From an uncultured Bryobacterales bacterium (GTDB lineage Bacteria; Acidobacteriota; Terriglobia; Bryobacterales; Bryobacteraceae): DNA of 5,757 nt. A program made the position numbers and the translations under genes. Positions 1 to 5,444 of this stretch are shown in pieces (the first letter of the stretch is position 1; each line of letters begins with the position of its first letter). Below the pieces are notes generated by a model. The model ran no database searches and was not told the DNA's origin. It saw only the letters and a list, made by a program, of their open reading frames with translations. The stretch covers positions 1 through 5,757 of the forward strand of contig CALMAV010000459.1 in NCBI GenBank assembly GCA_937859895.1, written 5' to 3'.

Positions 1-710
1 GAGTTGGCCTGTCGCGTCACCTCTTCCAAAATGTCGAACACGCGGGAGAGGTTCTGCTTGGCGCTCTCCAGCTTGGCTTCAGCCAATCGCTTGCGTGTCT
101 TGAATCGCGTAACCCCGGCCGCCTCTTCAATCACATTTCGCCGATCCTGAGGCCGATTGCTGAGAATCTGGCCAATGCGACCCTGCTCGATAATGGCGTA
201 GCTCTCCGGCCCTAGACCGGTGCCTAAAAACAGGTCCTGGATATCCCGCAACCGAGCTTGTTTGCCGTTAACCAGATACTCGCTTTCACCTGACCGGTAC
301 AACCGCCGCGTGATGGTAATCTCGCCTTGCTTCTCCGCTGTCCGCGCCGCTTGCGTCGGCAAAGGCTCGGCTTTCTCCGGCTCCGCGTTGCCTTCCGGCA
401 TGGGCGTGGGAACTGCTGGATCGATCGCCTGGATTGCCACATCATCCGGCACCAGCGTCATATTGACCGACGCCATGCCCAGCGCCTTCCGGTCCCGCGT
501 ACCGGCAAAGATCACGTCTTCCATCCGCGCCCCGCGCAGACTCTTAGCCGACTGCTCCCCCAGCACCCAGCTGATGGCATCGCTCAAGTTGCTCTTGCCA
601 CACCCATTCGGCCCAACCACCGCAGCAATGCCGCTACCGTTGAATTTCATCTCGGTGCGGTCGTAGAAGGACTTAAAGCCCTGTATTTCGACCCGTTTCA
701 GCTTAAGCAA
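1..710 (-). CDS. smc: Chromosome segregation protein SMC, N-terminal part (runs off the left edge)
   Basis: This is the N-terminal ATPase head and the start of the first coiled coil of SMC, the DNA-bound ATPase that forms condensin with ScpA/ScpB and organises chromosomes. 236 residues are visible, against roughly 1,200-1,300 for the family. Seen directly: the opening GFKSF (residues 11-15), Walker A GPNGCGKSN (33-41), the Q-loop region GEQSAKSLRG (51-60), RRLYRSGESEYLVNG (135-149), and then EEAAGVTRFKTRK (195-207) leading into a charged helical stretch. The start is TTG at 710-708. The frame is closed upstream by a TGA near 742, no ATG or GTG lies between, and an AGAAGGG ribosome-binding site (725-719) sits 8 bases away. 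Residues about 92-128 are a Pro/Glu/Ala-rich stretch, longer than the same loop in Bacillus subtilis SMC. I recall extended loops here in acidobacterial SMCs. The function call is secure; only the C-terminal extent is unknown. Confidence 0.97.
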   Translation of the reverse strand, partial: MLKLKRVEIQGFKSFYDRTEMKFNGSGIAAVVGPNGCGKSNLSDAISWVLGEQSAKSLRGARMEDVIFAGTRDRKALGMASVNMTLVPDDVAIQAIDPAVPTPMPEGNAEPEKAEPLPTQAARTAEKQGEITITRRLYRSGESEYLVNGKQARLRDIQDLFLGTGLGPESYAIIEQGRIGQILSNRPQDRRNVIEEAAGVTRFKTRKRLAEAKLESAKQNLSRVFDILEEVTRQAN

Positions 711-718
711 ACACGCAG

Positions 719-725
719 CCCTTCT
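719..725 (-). promoter_or_regulatory. Ribosome binding site deciding the TTG start of smc
   Basis: AGAAGGG on the minus strand lies 8 bases before the TTG at 710-708. It is the only purine-rich Shine-Dalgarno-like sequence in the short stretch between the upstream in-frame stop and the conserved GFKSF motif, so it supports the non-ATG start. Confidence 0.65.
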
Positions 726-772
726 TAGGATATTCTCTCGGGGTTGTCTTCATCGTGTTGGTAATTAAGCTC

Positions 773-778
773 AGTATA
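773..778 (-). promoter_or_regulatory. Possible -10 element of the smc promoter
   Basis: TATACT on the minus strand matches 5 of 6 bases of the sigma-70 -10 consensus. It would start a transcript with a leader of roughly 55 bases before smc. No convincing -35 exists at 17 bases (GGTTCT is there); a TTGGGG lies 21 bases upstream, which is too far. A 5-base inverted repeat (785-789 with 800-804) occupies the spacer. This is only a candidate. Confidence 0.25.
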
Positions 779-1125
779 AGGGGGTGGGGCGAGACAGAAC
801 CCCAAGCTATTGCGGGTAGTAGCGGCGGTATGGGCAGACAAACAATCACTTCCTTGAGATCGTGGCGCAGACTCACCTCAAGGGGGGTCTCATTTGCGCA
901 GGTCGTTTCTGACTGCGGGTTCACTATGGATCAGATACGCTGCGGCAAGGCCGAGTAACAGTCGAACTAAACCCGAATAGAAGATGTGAAAACTATTCGT
1001 TTCAATCGAACGTTCAAGCCGCTCTCTTCGCATTCAATTACGGGCCAAGCTCTCGGACGGCGTGTATGCGATTACCTAGAACACTTTCAGCTGCTGAGCG
1101 CAAATCATCCTTTTCACTTCCTTCC

Positions 1126-2079
1126 TTACCTGGCCCGCTGGTACTTCTCGGCAGCAAGCTCTTGATAGGTAGTTTCTACGAACGTCGGGAACTGTGCCGC
1201 GTTCCCTTTTAGCGAAACGTCGTGTAGCGTCGACTTGGTTTCGCCCAGCGTTTTGCCTTCATCGAACAAGGTTTTGATATCTTGACGGCGCTGCTCTGAG
1301 GCTCTGAGCCGGTTCCTCAATGTGTCTTTACTCAGCAACTCACCATGGCCGGAGACGTAAACATCGGCATCGAGCGCCAGGATTGCTTTCATTGATTCGA
1401 CCCAACCGAGTGACGAACCGTGCTTATCGAGATGGATTCCCGGGTAGAGCCCGATGGCCGGCGTGATCAGGTCACCGGCAAAGACGATCTTCTGCGAGGG
1501 AAGATAAATGGCAAGATCGCCATCCGTATGCGCCGGAGCAGTGTGGAGTAAAAGCACGGGCACCCCGTCCAGCAGCAAACTTTCAGTGCCTCGGACAGTC
1601 CGCGTCGGCACATAATTCTTGATCTCCGTGCTCGGGGGAAACCCATTGGAGTTCAGGTCCGCCACCAAATGCTGGATATCCCTCTTCACGTTCTCCTGGG
1701 CAATGACTTCAACGCCATGCGGATACGCTGGCAAGCCGTTGATGTGGTCAGGATCGCTGTGGGTCAGGATGACCACATTGACCGGCTTGGGCGTAATCTC
1801 GGCGATGTCGGCCAGCTCTTTTTTCGCAATCGATACGAACATCTGAGGATCGATCGCGATAACACCCTTGTCGCCGACTACGAAGCCAGTGTTGCTGATT
1901 CCCCCCGAGACCCAAAACACCCCGTCCTTGAGCGGCATGACTTTGAGGTTCTCGGTCATTGGCAGGATTGTTCCCAACGCCTTGAACCGAAGAACTGGTA
2001 TCTGCGTGACGGCGGCAACCGTCAGCACCACGGAGATTATTGCCCCGCCGATTAGGGAGATCATTGTCTTTCTGCGCAC
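1126..2079 (-). CDS. Membrane-anchored or exported metallo-beta-lactamase-fold hydrolase
   Basis: A 317-residue protein of the metallo-beta-lactamase superfamily (COG0491-like metal hydrolases). The N-terminus RRK followed by a hydrophobic run (about residues 7-25) is a signal peptide or membrane anchor, so the enzyme domain should act outside the cytoplasm. Metal-site motifs in order: THSDPDHING with H107, D109, D111 and H112; PAHTDGD with H184; AGDL with D203; SGHGE with H245. The second His of the canonical HxHxDH is Asp here, a variant I recall in many uncharacterised members. The C-terminal region (about 250-317) is charged and helical. The start is GTG 2079-2077, backed by GAGGGA (2093-2088) at 8 bases. 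The ATG five codons further in has a poorer ribosome-binding site and would lose the positive n-region. The substrate cannot be told from sequence. It is divergent from the alpha/beta hydrolase and not in an operon. Confidence 0.9.
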   Translation of the reverse strand: MRRKTMISLIGGAIISVVLTVAAVTQIPVLRFKALGTILPMTENLKVMPLKDGVFWVSGGISNTGFVVGDKGVIAIDPQMFVSIAKKELADIAEITPKPVNVVILTHSDPDHINGLPAYPHGVEVIAQENVKRDIQHLVADLNSNGFPPSTEIKNYVPTRTVRGTESLLLDGVPVLLLHTAPAHTDGDLAIYLPSQKIVFAGDLITPAIGLYPGIHLDKHGSSLGWVESMKAILALDADVYVSGHGELLSKDTLRNRLRASEQRRQDIKTLFDEGKTLGETKSTLHDVSLKGNAAQFPTFVETTYQELAAEKYQRAR

Positions 2080-2087
2080 TAGCTATT

Positions 2088-2093
2088 TCCCTC
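2088..2093 (-). promoter_or_regulatory. Ribosome binding site selecting the GTG start of the MBL-fold gene
   Basis: GAGGGA on the minus strand is 8 bases before GTG 2079-2077. It favours this start over the in-frame ATG at 2064-2062, which is preceded only by a weak AGAAAGACA. Confidence 0.6.
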
Positions 2094-2260
2094 AAGGGCC
2101 ATGCAACCGCGATTTCATAGATTGATGCCCAATAGCGAAAGTCTCAGAAATCCCGCGAATTGCTCTGAAGGCAAAAGCACTCGTTAAATGGCGGACGCGG
2201 AGCACGGGACCAGATTGGCTGAGACCTCGGTCGGCGCTCAACCTGCCGGCTATTGAACGC

Positions 2261-2266
2261 TATGAT
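2261..2266 (+). promoter_or_regulatory. Possible -10 element for the alpha/beta hydrolase gene
   Basis: TATGAT matches 5 of 6 bases of TATAAT and lies 39 bases before the GTG at 2306, giving a leader of about 30 bases. The position 17 bases upstream holds TCAACC, a poor -35. The divergent 226-base gap (2080-2305) must carry promoters for both flanking genes, which makes a promoter here likely even though these exact bases are uncertain. Confidence 0.3.
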
Positions 2267-2305
2267 GCAAGCAGATCTTTAAAGTCCGCCAGCCACAAAT
2301 ATCCG

Positions 2306-3148
2306 GTGCCATACGTAAACTCCTCCGGAACCAGGATCTACTGGGAAGAGCATGGCGAGGGCCCGCCCGTTCTGCTCATCATGGGTCTTTCCTTCACGCT
2401 CGAGATGTGGTTCCGCATTCTCCCGCACGTTTCTCAGCGCTACCGCACCATCATTCTCGACAACCGCGGCATCGGCCGTAGTGAAAGCCCGCGCGGCCCT
2501 TACTCCATTCGCACCATGGCCACCGACGCCGTTGCCGTTCTGGATGCTGCTGGCATCCCGGCCGCTCACGTGGTCGGTGCCTCCATGGGCGGCATGATCG
2601 CTCAGGAGATAGCACTCAGCTTCCCCGACCGCGTCCTGAGCCTCGCCCTGGGCTGCACCAGTTACAGCGGCCTATTCAGCAAGTGGCCCAACTTCCGCCG
2701 TGGCCCTAACGGCATTGCGTGGCTCAAAGCCGATCGTCTCCAACGCGAACGCTCGGTTCGCCATCTGCTGTACGCAACTGGCACGCCAGAGTCCCTAATC
2801 GAAGAAGACGTCCAGGTCCGCTGCAGTGGTAATTGGAACATGAGCGGCGTGCTCAGCCAATTGTCCGGCATCCTGTTGTGGAACTCTTATAGCCGGTTGC
2901 CAAACATCCGAGTGCCTACGCTGGTCATGCACGGCGAGGAGGATCACCTGCTGCCTCCGGAAAACGGACGCATCGTCGCTTCACGGATTCCTCATGCACG
3001 CTTCATCCTCCTGCCCGACGCCGGCCACATGCTCACCACCGACCAGCCTGTTGCCACCATCCAGCATCTCCTGAGTTTTCTCGCCCAAGTGAGCAACCCA
3101 GCAAGCGCTGCAGCATGGGCTGCTAACTCCCACCCATGCTCCTTGTAA
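2306..3148 (+). CDS. Alpha/beta hydrolase (AB hydrolase-1 family)
   Basis: A 280-residue single-domain alpha/beta hydrolase with an intact catalytic triad, presumably cytoplasmic because no signal peptide is seen. Motifs in order: GTRIYWEEHGEG (8-19), typical of the first strands; the oxyanion-hole region LLIMGLS (23-29); LDNRGIGRSE (51-60); the nucleophile elbow GASMGG with Ser93; GEEDHLLPPENG (210-221) carrying the likely acid Asp213; and DAGH with His241. The length is normal for the family; the last 15 or so residues, Ala/Ser-rich, extend past the fold. The start is GTG 2306-2308 because MPYVNSSGTRIYW matches the usual N-terminus of this subgroup, but there is no clear Shine-Dalgarno sequence. 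The frame is open further upstream without an ATG or GTG. Likely chemistry is hydrolysis of an ester, lactone or similar bond. The substrate is unknown, and the neighbours do not help. Confidence 0.92.
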   Translation: MPYVNSSGTRIYWEEHGEGPPVLLIMGLSFTLEMWFRILPHVSQRYRTIILDNRGIGRSESPRGPYSIRTMATDAVAVLDAAGIPAAHVVGASMGGMIAQEIALSFPDRVLSLALGCTSYSGLFSKWPNFRRGPNGIAWLKADRLQRERSVRHLLYATGTPESLIEEDVQVRCSGNWNMSGVLSQLSGILLWNSYSRLPNIRVPTLVMHGEEDHLLPPENGRIVASRIPHARFILLPDAGHMLTTDQPVATIQHLLSFLAQVSNPASAAAWAANSHPCSL

Positions 3149-3219
3149 GCCTTCTTAGAGTGAGACCCCAAGCATGTTTTCGCGATACACTCTGACCAGG
3201 AGAGGAGCACGGGACGCCT

Positions 3220-3741
3220 ATGGCAACTCATCCCCTACTTGATCAGATCTCATCGCCGTCCTACGTGGATGAAAGCCGCTACGAACGTATGGACGGTCAA
3301 CTGGTGGCGCGGCCTGTGCCTGGGTTAACTCATTCGAGAGTGCAAGGAAAGATTTATCGTCTCCTGTGGGAAAAGACTAAAGCCGGAGAGTATGAAGTTC
3401 AGGTTGAGTGGTCGTTAACTTCTCCTAAAACAGTCGCTGATGCCGTCCCGGACTATCTCACCCCCGACCTTCTGGTCGCCGCCAAACCTTTTCGCACTGC
3501 GGGCAACGGCCATCTAATTTCTCCCGGATTTCTGGCCATCGAGGTCCGCTCTCCGCAACAAGAAGGGCTTTTCAGCAAGGCTCAAATGCTAGTTGCCTGG
3601 GGTGTAGAGCACGTCTGGATTATCGACCCACAGTCGCAAGAGTGCTTCGAATACGACGGCGGCAACGCGTTGGTCAAAGCTCCATCGGAACTCCAGGCAG
3701 GCCCACTCTCTCTTCGAATGAATGAAATCTTCGAGGACTAA
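3220..3741 (+). CDS. Uma2-family protein (DUF820, PD-(D/E)XK nuclease-like fold)
   Basis: A 173-residue, apparently full-length member of the Uma2/DUF820 family (PF05685), which has a restriction-endonuclease-like fold but largely unknown biological roles. Seen: YVDESRYERMDGQLVARP (15-32), the usual N-terminal block; HSRVQGKIYRLL (38-49); TPDLLVA with Asp83; AIEVRSP with Glu108; Lys120; and AWGVEHVWIIDP (126-137). Asp83, Glu108 and the displaced Lys120 are the likely active-site residues. The ATG at 3220 is the only sensible start. A strong purine block AGGAGAGGAG (3198-3207) precedes it, but at 12 bases, which is rather long. It is separated by 71 bases from the hydrolase and about 107 bases from the sigma factor gene, so it is probably its own unit. 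A decayed paralogue lies at 5445-5707 in opposite orientation. The family call is strong; the endonuclease function is family inference. Confidence 0.9.
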   Translation: MATHPLLDQISSPSYVDESRYERMDGQLVARPVPGLTHSRVQGKIYRLLWEKTKAGEYEVQVEWSLTSPKTVADAVPDYLTPDLLVAAKPFRTAGNGHLISPGFLAIEVRSPQQEGLFSKAQMLVAWGVEHVWIIDPQSQECFEYDGGNALVKAPSELQAGPLSLRMNEIFED

Positions 3742-3816
3742 GGCTCAGTTGTTCTAACGCTGGCCCAACACCTTGCTGAATCACTTCCGAACAAATTAGC
3801 GACTGCAGCGTATCCT

Positions 3817-3834
3817 TTCCCTCGCAATTGGGAA
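3817..3834. repeat. Inverted repeat TTCCC-N8-GGGAA just before the sigma factor gene
   Basis: A perfect 5-base inverted repeat with an 8-base spacer, lying between a possible -10 box (TATCCT, 3811-3816) and the start region of the ECF sigma gene. It could be an operator or a small leader hairpin. Arms of five bases are short enough to arise by chance, so the call is tentative. Confidence 0.25.
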
Positions 3835-3848
3835 TGCACTGTAGGAGC

Positions 3849-4373
3849 ATGAGGAACGAAGACTTCGCGGCAATCTTCAACGAGCACAAAACCGCCGTCT
3901 ATCAGTTCGCCTGGCGCATGAGCAACTCCCGCACAACTGCTGAAGATGTCACGCAAGATGTCTTCCTGGCGCTGCTTCGAGGCGACATCGAAGCCGATGA
4001 TGCACGCGGCTCCGTTCGCTCCCTGCTACTAGGAACCGCCCGCAACTTAATCTGGAAGCGCTGGCGTCATGAGCGTCGGTGGAATCCACTGGCTGAAGAT
4101 GCTTTCATAGCGAGCCCCTTACCGTTCCACGACGAAGATCGTGAGGAAGCCGTCTCCATGGCCATGGGCAGCCTGCCGCCTCTCCAGCGCGAGGCATTGA
4201 TCCTGGCCACCTACCACGAACTGTCACTACAGGAAGTCGCCGAAGCGCTTGGGGTCGAGACCGGCACGGTCAAAGCGCGGCTGCATCGGGGAAGGGAAAA
4301 CCTCAAACGAATGCTGTCCCCGTTAAGTCCGACAGTAGGGAGAAGTGGAGCGAAGTCTGGAACTCAGGAGTGA
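3849..4373 (+). CDS. ECF-type RNA polymerase sigma factor
   Basis: An extracytoplasmic-function (sigma-70 group 4) factor of 174 residues, the normal size. Region sigma-2 spans about residues 6-75 and includes the core-binding block AEDVTQDVFLALL (31-43), the tail of the domain being GTARNLIWKRWRHER (62-76). After a variable linker, sigma-4 spans about 108-157: SLPPLQREALILATYHELS, then the helix-turn-helix LQEVAEALGVETGTVKARLHRGRENLKR (127-154), which contacts the -35 element. The start is uncertain. ATG 3849 gives the usual family N-terminus, but its AGGAG (3843-3847) is only one base away. The in-frame ATG 3834 and TTG 3828 add 5 or 7 residues and have no ribosome-binding site. The gene leads an operon with the membrane protein and the LprI-like protein, so it likely transcribes its own operon among other targets; self-regulation is inference. 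Confidence 0.92.
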   Translation: MRNEDFAAIFNEHKTAVYQFAWRMSNSRTTAEDVTQDVFLALLRGDIEADDARGSVRSLLLGTARNLIWKRWRHERRWNPLAEDAFIASPLPFHDEDREEAVSMAMGSLPPLQREALILATYHELSLQEVAEALGVETGTVKARLHRGRENLKRMLSPLSPTVGRSGAKSGTQE

Positions 4374-4390
4374 AGGGTAGTACAGAAACA

Positions 4391-4693
4391 ATGACTGATC
4401 GCGAATTAGACGAACTGTTGTCCGCTTGGCGTGCGCCAGACATTCCGGCGAGCCTGGAAGGACGTATATCCGACGCCAACAGGAATTCCTGGGTAAGTTG
4501 GTTGTCTCGCGGAAGCATCCGAGTCCCTGTGCCAGTAGCAGCGCTTGCTTTCTGTCTGATCGTCGTGCTGTTCGCATTTACCGTCGTTAGTCCGCGGCAG
4601 GTCACCGCACCCATTGCACAGTCGGGAGGACTCCAGCCCGTCAAGCGTTTGGAAATTCGAGTCATCAGGAGCAACTATGAAACTGTTCAGTAG
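4391..4693 (+). CDS. Small single-pass membrane protein, probable anti-sigma factor
   Basis: About 100 residues, immediately downstream of the ECF sigma gene. The N-terminal cytoplasmic part begins MTDRELDELLSAWRAPDIP, an opening I associate with anti-sigma-like partners in acidobacteria. One transmembrane helix runs about 45-66, and a short tail (67-100) would be outside. No HxxxCxxC zinc motif is present, so it is not a ZAS-type anti-sigma, and the cytoplasmic segment is much shorter than a full anti-sigma domain. The start is ambiguous. ATG 4391 fits the conserved opening; an in-frame GTG at 4370 overlaps the sigma stop codon as GTGA and would add seven residues with translational coupling. 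Neither has a well-placed ribosome-binding site. The role, holding the sigma factor at the membrane until a signal arrives, is inferred from position and topology. An unrelated small membrane protein is the alternative. Confidence 0.75.
   Translation: MTDRELDELLSAWRAPDIPASLEGRISDANRNSWVSWLSRGSIRVPVPVAALAFCLIVVLFAFTVVSPRQVTAPIAQSGGLQPVKRLEIRVIRSNYETVQ
4667..4671 (+). promoter_or_regulatory. Ribosome binding site selecting the start of the LprI-like gene
   Basis: AGGAG lies 5 bases before ATG 4677, inside the 3' end of the upstream gene. It decides the start: the frame is open from 4614, but the extra 21 residues would precede a clear signal peptide and have no ribosome-binding site. Confidence 0.85.
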
Positions 4694-5420
4694 TCTCGCC
4701 GTAGTTCTCGCTGCGTGTATTTCGCTGCCCGCGCAGTCTACTTACTCCGGACAAGTGACCAACTCTAACTTTGGCGCGACAATTTGGTTCAGTTCTAAAC
4801 TTGAACCCTCTACGCCTGAGTCCAAGATTCGAGGTAGCTCAGTAGTTACTCACCTCGAAAACGCACGTCCCGGCATGAGGCGGTTTGAGACAGACTTGCA
4901 GACACACGAGTACTTCGGCTATGACTTGAATGTCGAATCCATCGACAAGACAAAAGGAACCCTTCGCATTACGTTCAATGAGTTGCCAGCAAACGCGAAG
5001 AGCCTGGAGCTGAAAGACTGGACTGAGTGGCACCGTGCGCCACTTCCGGTCTTCCCTCCACCCCAAACAATCAGTATCGATGACAAACTCGCAGTGACTT
5101 TATTCGAAGATCCGGTCTCACACCAAAAAGTGGTCGATTACATCCATTTCACGCGCGACCCCTGTGACGCGAACAATCCGGGTCCGGGTCAGGTCGAGTG
5201 CTTGGCCAGCCAGTTGGAGGAAGCCAAGAAGACCCTCTCTCAGCGCTTATCCCAATCAGAGCTCCAGAACATTCGGGACTCCCAGCGCGCCTGGGAGTCC
5301 TATTTTAAAGCCACCTGCGCCAACATCACCTCGGAGCCAAACCGCTTAGGCTGCGAACTTCGCTTGACGCGCAGCCGACTGCACGATCTCGAACTCAGTC
5401 CCGAAGTTTTCCACCAGTAA
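4677..5420 (+). CDS. Exported protein or lipoprotein with C-terminal LprI-like (DUF1311) domain
   Basis: 247 residues. The N-terminus MKLFSSLAVVLAAC is a signal sequence. LAAC (11-14) is a perfect lipobox, so lipidation at Cys14 is possible; a signal peptidase I cut after SLPA (16-19) is the alternative. Residues about 22-160 form a beta-rich region I cannot assign to a family. It contains DWTEWHRAPLPVFPPPQTI (114-132) and ends HQKVVDYIHFTR (149-160). Residues about 171-240 match the LprI-like lysozyme-inhibitor domain (PF07007): Cys175, a helical hairpin, RDSQRAWESYFKATC with Trp206 and Cys214, then RLGCELRLTRSRLHDLE with Cys226. Cysteines 163, 175, 214 and 226 could form two disulfides, suiting a periplasmic protein. 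LprI of Mycobacterium tuberculosis inhibits lysozyme; whether this one does is inference. The gene overlaps the upstream one by 17 bases, so the two are co-transcribed and this protein is a likely output of the sigma switch. Confidence 0.85.
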   Translation: MKLFSSLAVVLAACISLPAQSTYSGQVTNSNFGATIWFSSKLEPSTPESKIRGSSVVTHLENARPGMRRFETDLQTHEYFGYDLNVESIDKTKGTLRITFNELPANAKSLELKDWTEWHRAPLPVFPPPQTISIDDKLAVTLFEDPVSHQKVVDYIHFTRDPCDANNPGPGQVECLASQLEEAKKTLSQRLSQSELQNIRDSQRAWESYFKATCANITSEPNRLGCELRLTRSRLHDLELSPEVFHQ

Positions 5421-5438
5421 GCACGCACGGTGCGGTGC
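5421..5438 (+). terminator. Small GC-rich hairpin directly after the operon, possible terminator
   Basis: GCACGCA (5421-5427) can pair with TGC (5431-5433) and GTGC (5435-5438), leaving a three-base loop and one bulged G. It starts one base after the TAA at 5418-5420 and lies between convergent genes, which is where a terminator belongs. There is no T-run after it, so intrinsic termination is doubtful. Confidence 0.3.
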
Positions 5439-5444
5439 CCTTCA

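Larger units (their letters stand above)
711..1125. other. Intergenic stretch of about 415 bases without a supportable gene
   Basis: This lies between the 5' end of smc and the 3' end of the metallo-beta-lactamase-fold gene, both on the minus strand. Two overlapping antiparallel frames of about 70 codons (755-958 plus, 703-924 minus) have no recognisable domain, no convincing ribosome-binding site and an unremarkable composition, so I do not call them. Visible items are the candidate smc -10 box, a G-rich run (780-789) with an imperfect inverted repeat to 804, and an 8-base palindrome GAACGTTC near 1009-1016. I found no tRNA cloverleaf and no strong terminator hairpin with a T-run. Confidence 0.6.

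Noticed and set aside
220..728. Two long plus-strand open frames (148 and 133 codons) and a minus-strand frame inside 220-728
   Set aside because: They are shadows of the smc reading frame, which carries clear Walker A and other SMC motifs on the minus strand.
703..958. Overlapping antiparallel open frames of 67-73 codons in the smc upstream region
   Set aside because: No domain, no convincing ribosome-binding site, and the minus-strand frame overlaps the smc start. Open frames of this length are expected by chance in GC-rich DNA.
1085..1105. Hairpin TCAG-CTG-CTGA downstream of the MBL-fold gene as a terminator
   Set aside because: The stem is only four bases and no T-run follows on the minus strand.
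2279..2569. Minus-strand open frame of 96 codons across the 5' end of the alpha/beta hydrolase gene
   Set aside because: It is antisense to a well-supported coding sequence with an intact catalytic triad and resembles no known protein.
2199..3215. Direct repeat GGAGCACGGGAC at 2199-2210 and 3204-3215, upstream of the hydrolase and Uma2 genes
   Set aside because: About one exact 12-base match is expected by chance in a window of this size. The flanks do not extend the match, and the positions relative to the two start codons differ.
3742..3830. Terminator after the intact Uma2 gene
   Set aside because: GTTG and CAAC could pair across about 11 bases, but the stem is too short and there is no T-run.
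4303..4674. Minus-strand frame of 123 codons antisense to the sigma/anti-sigma junction
   Set aside because: It is a shadow of two co-directional genes, and its composition shows no domain or signal.
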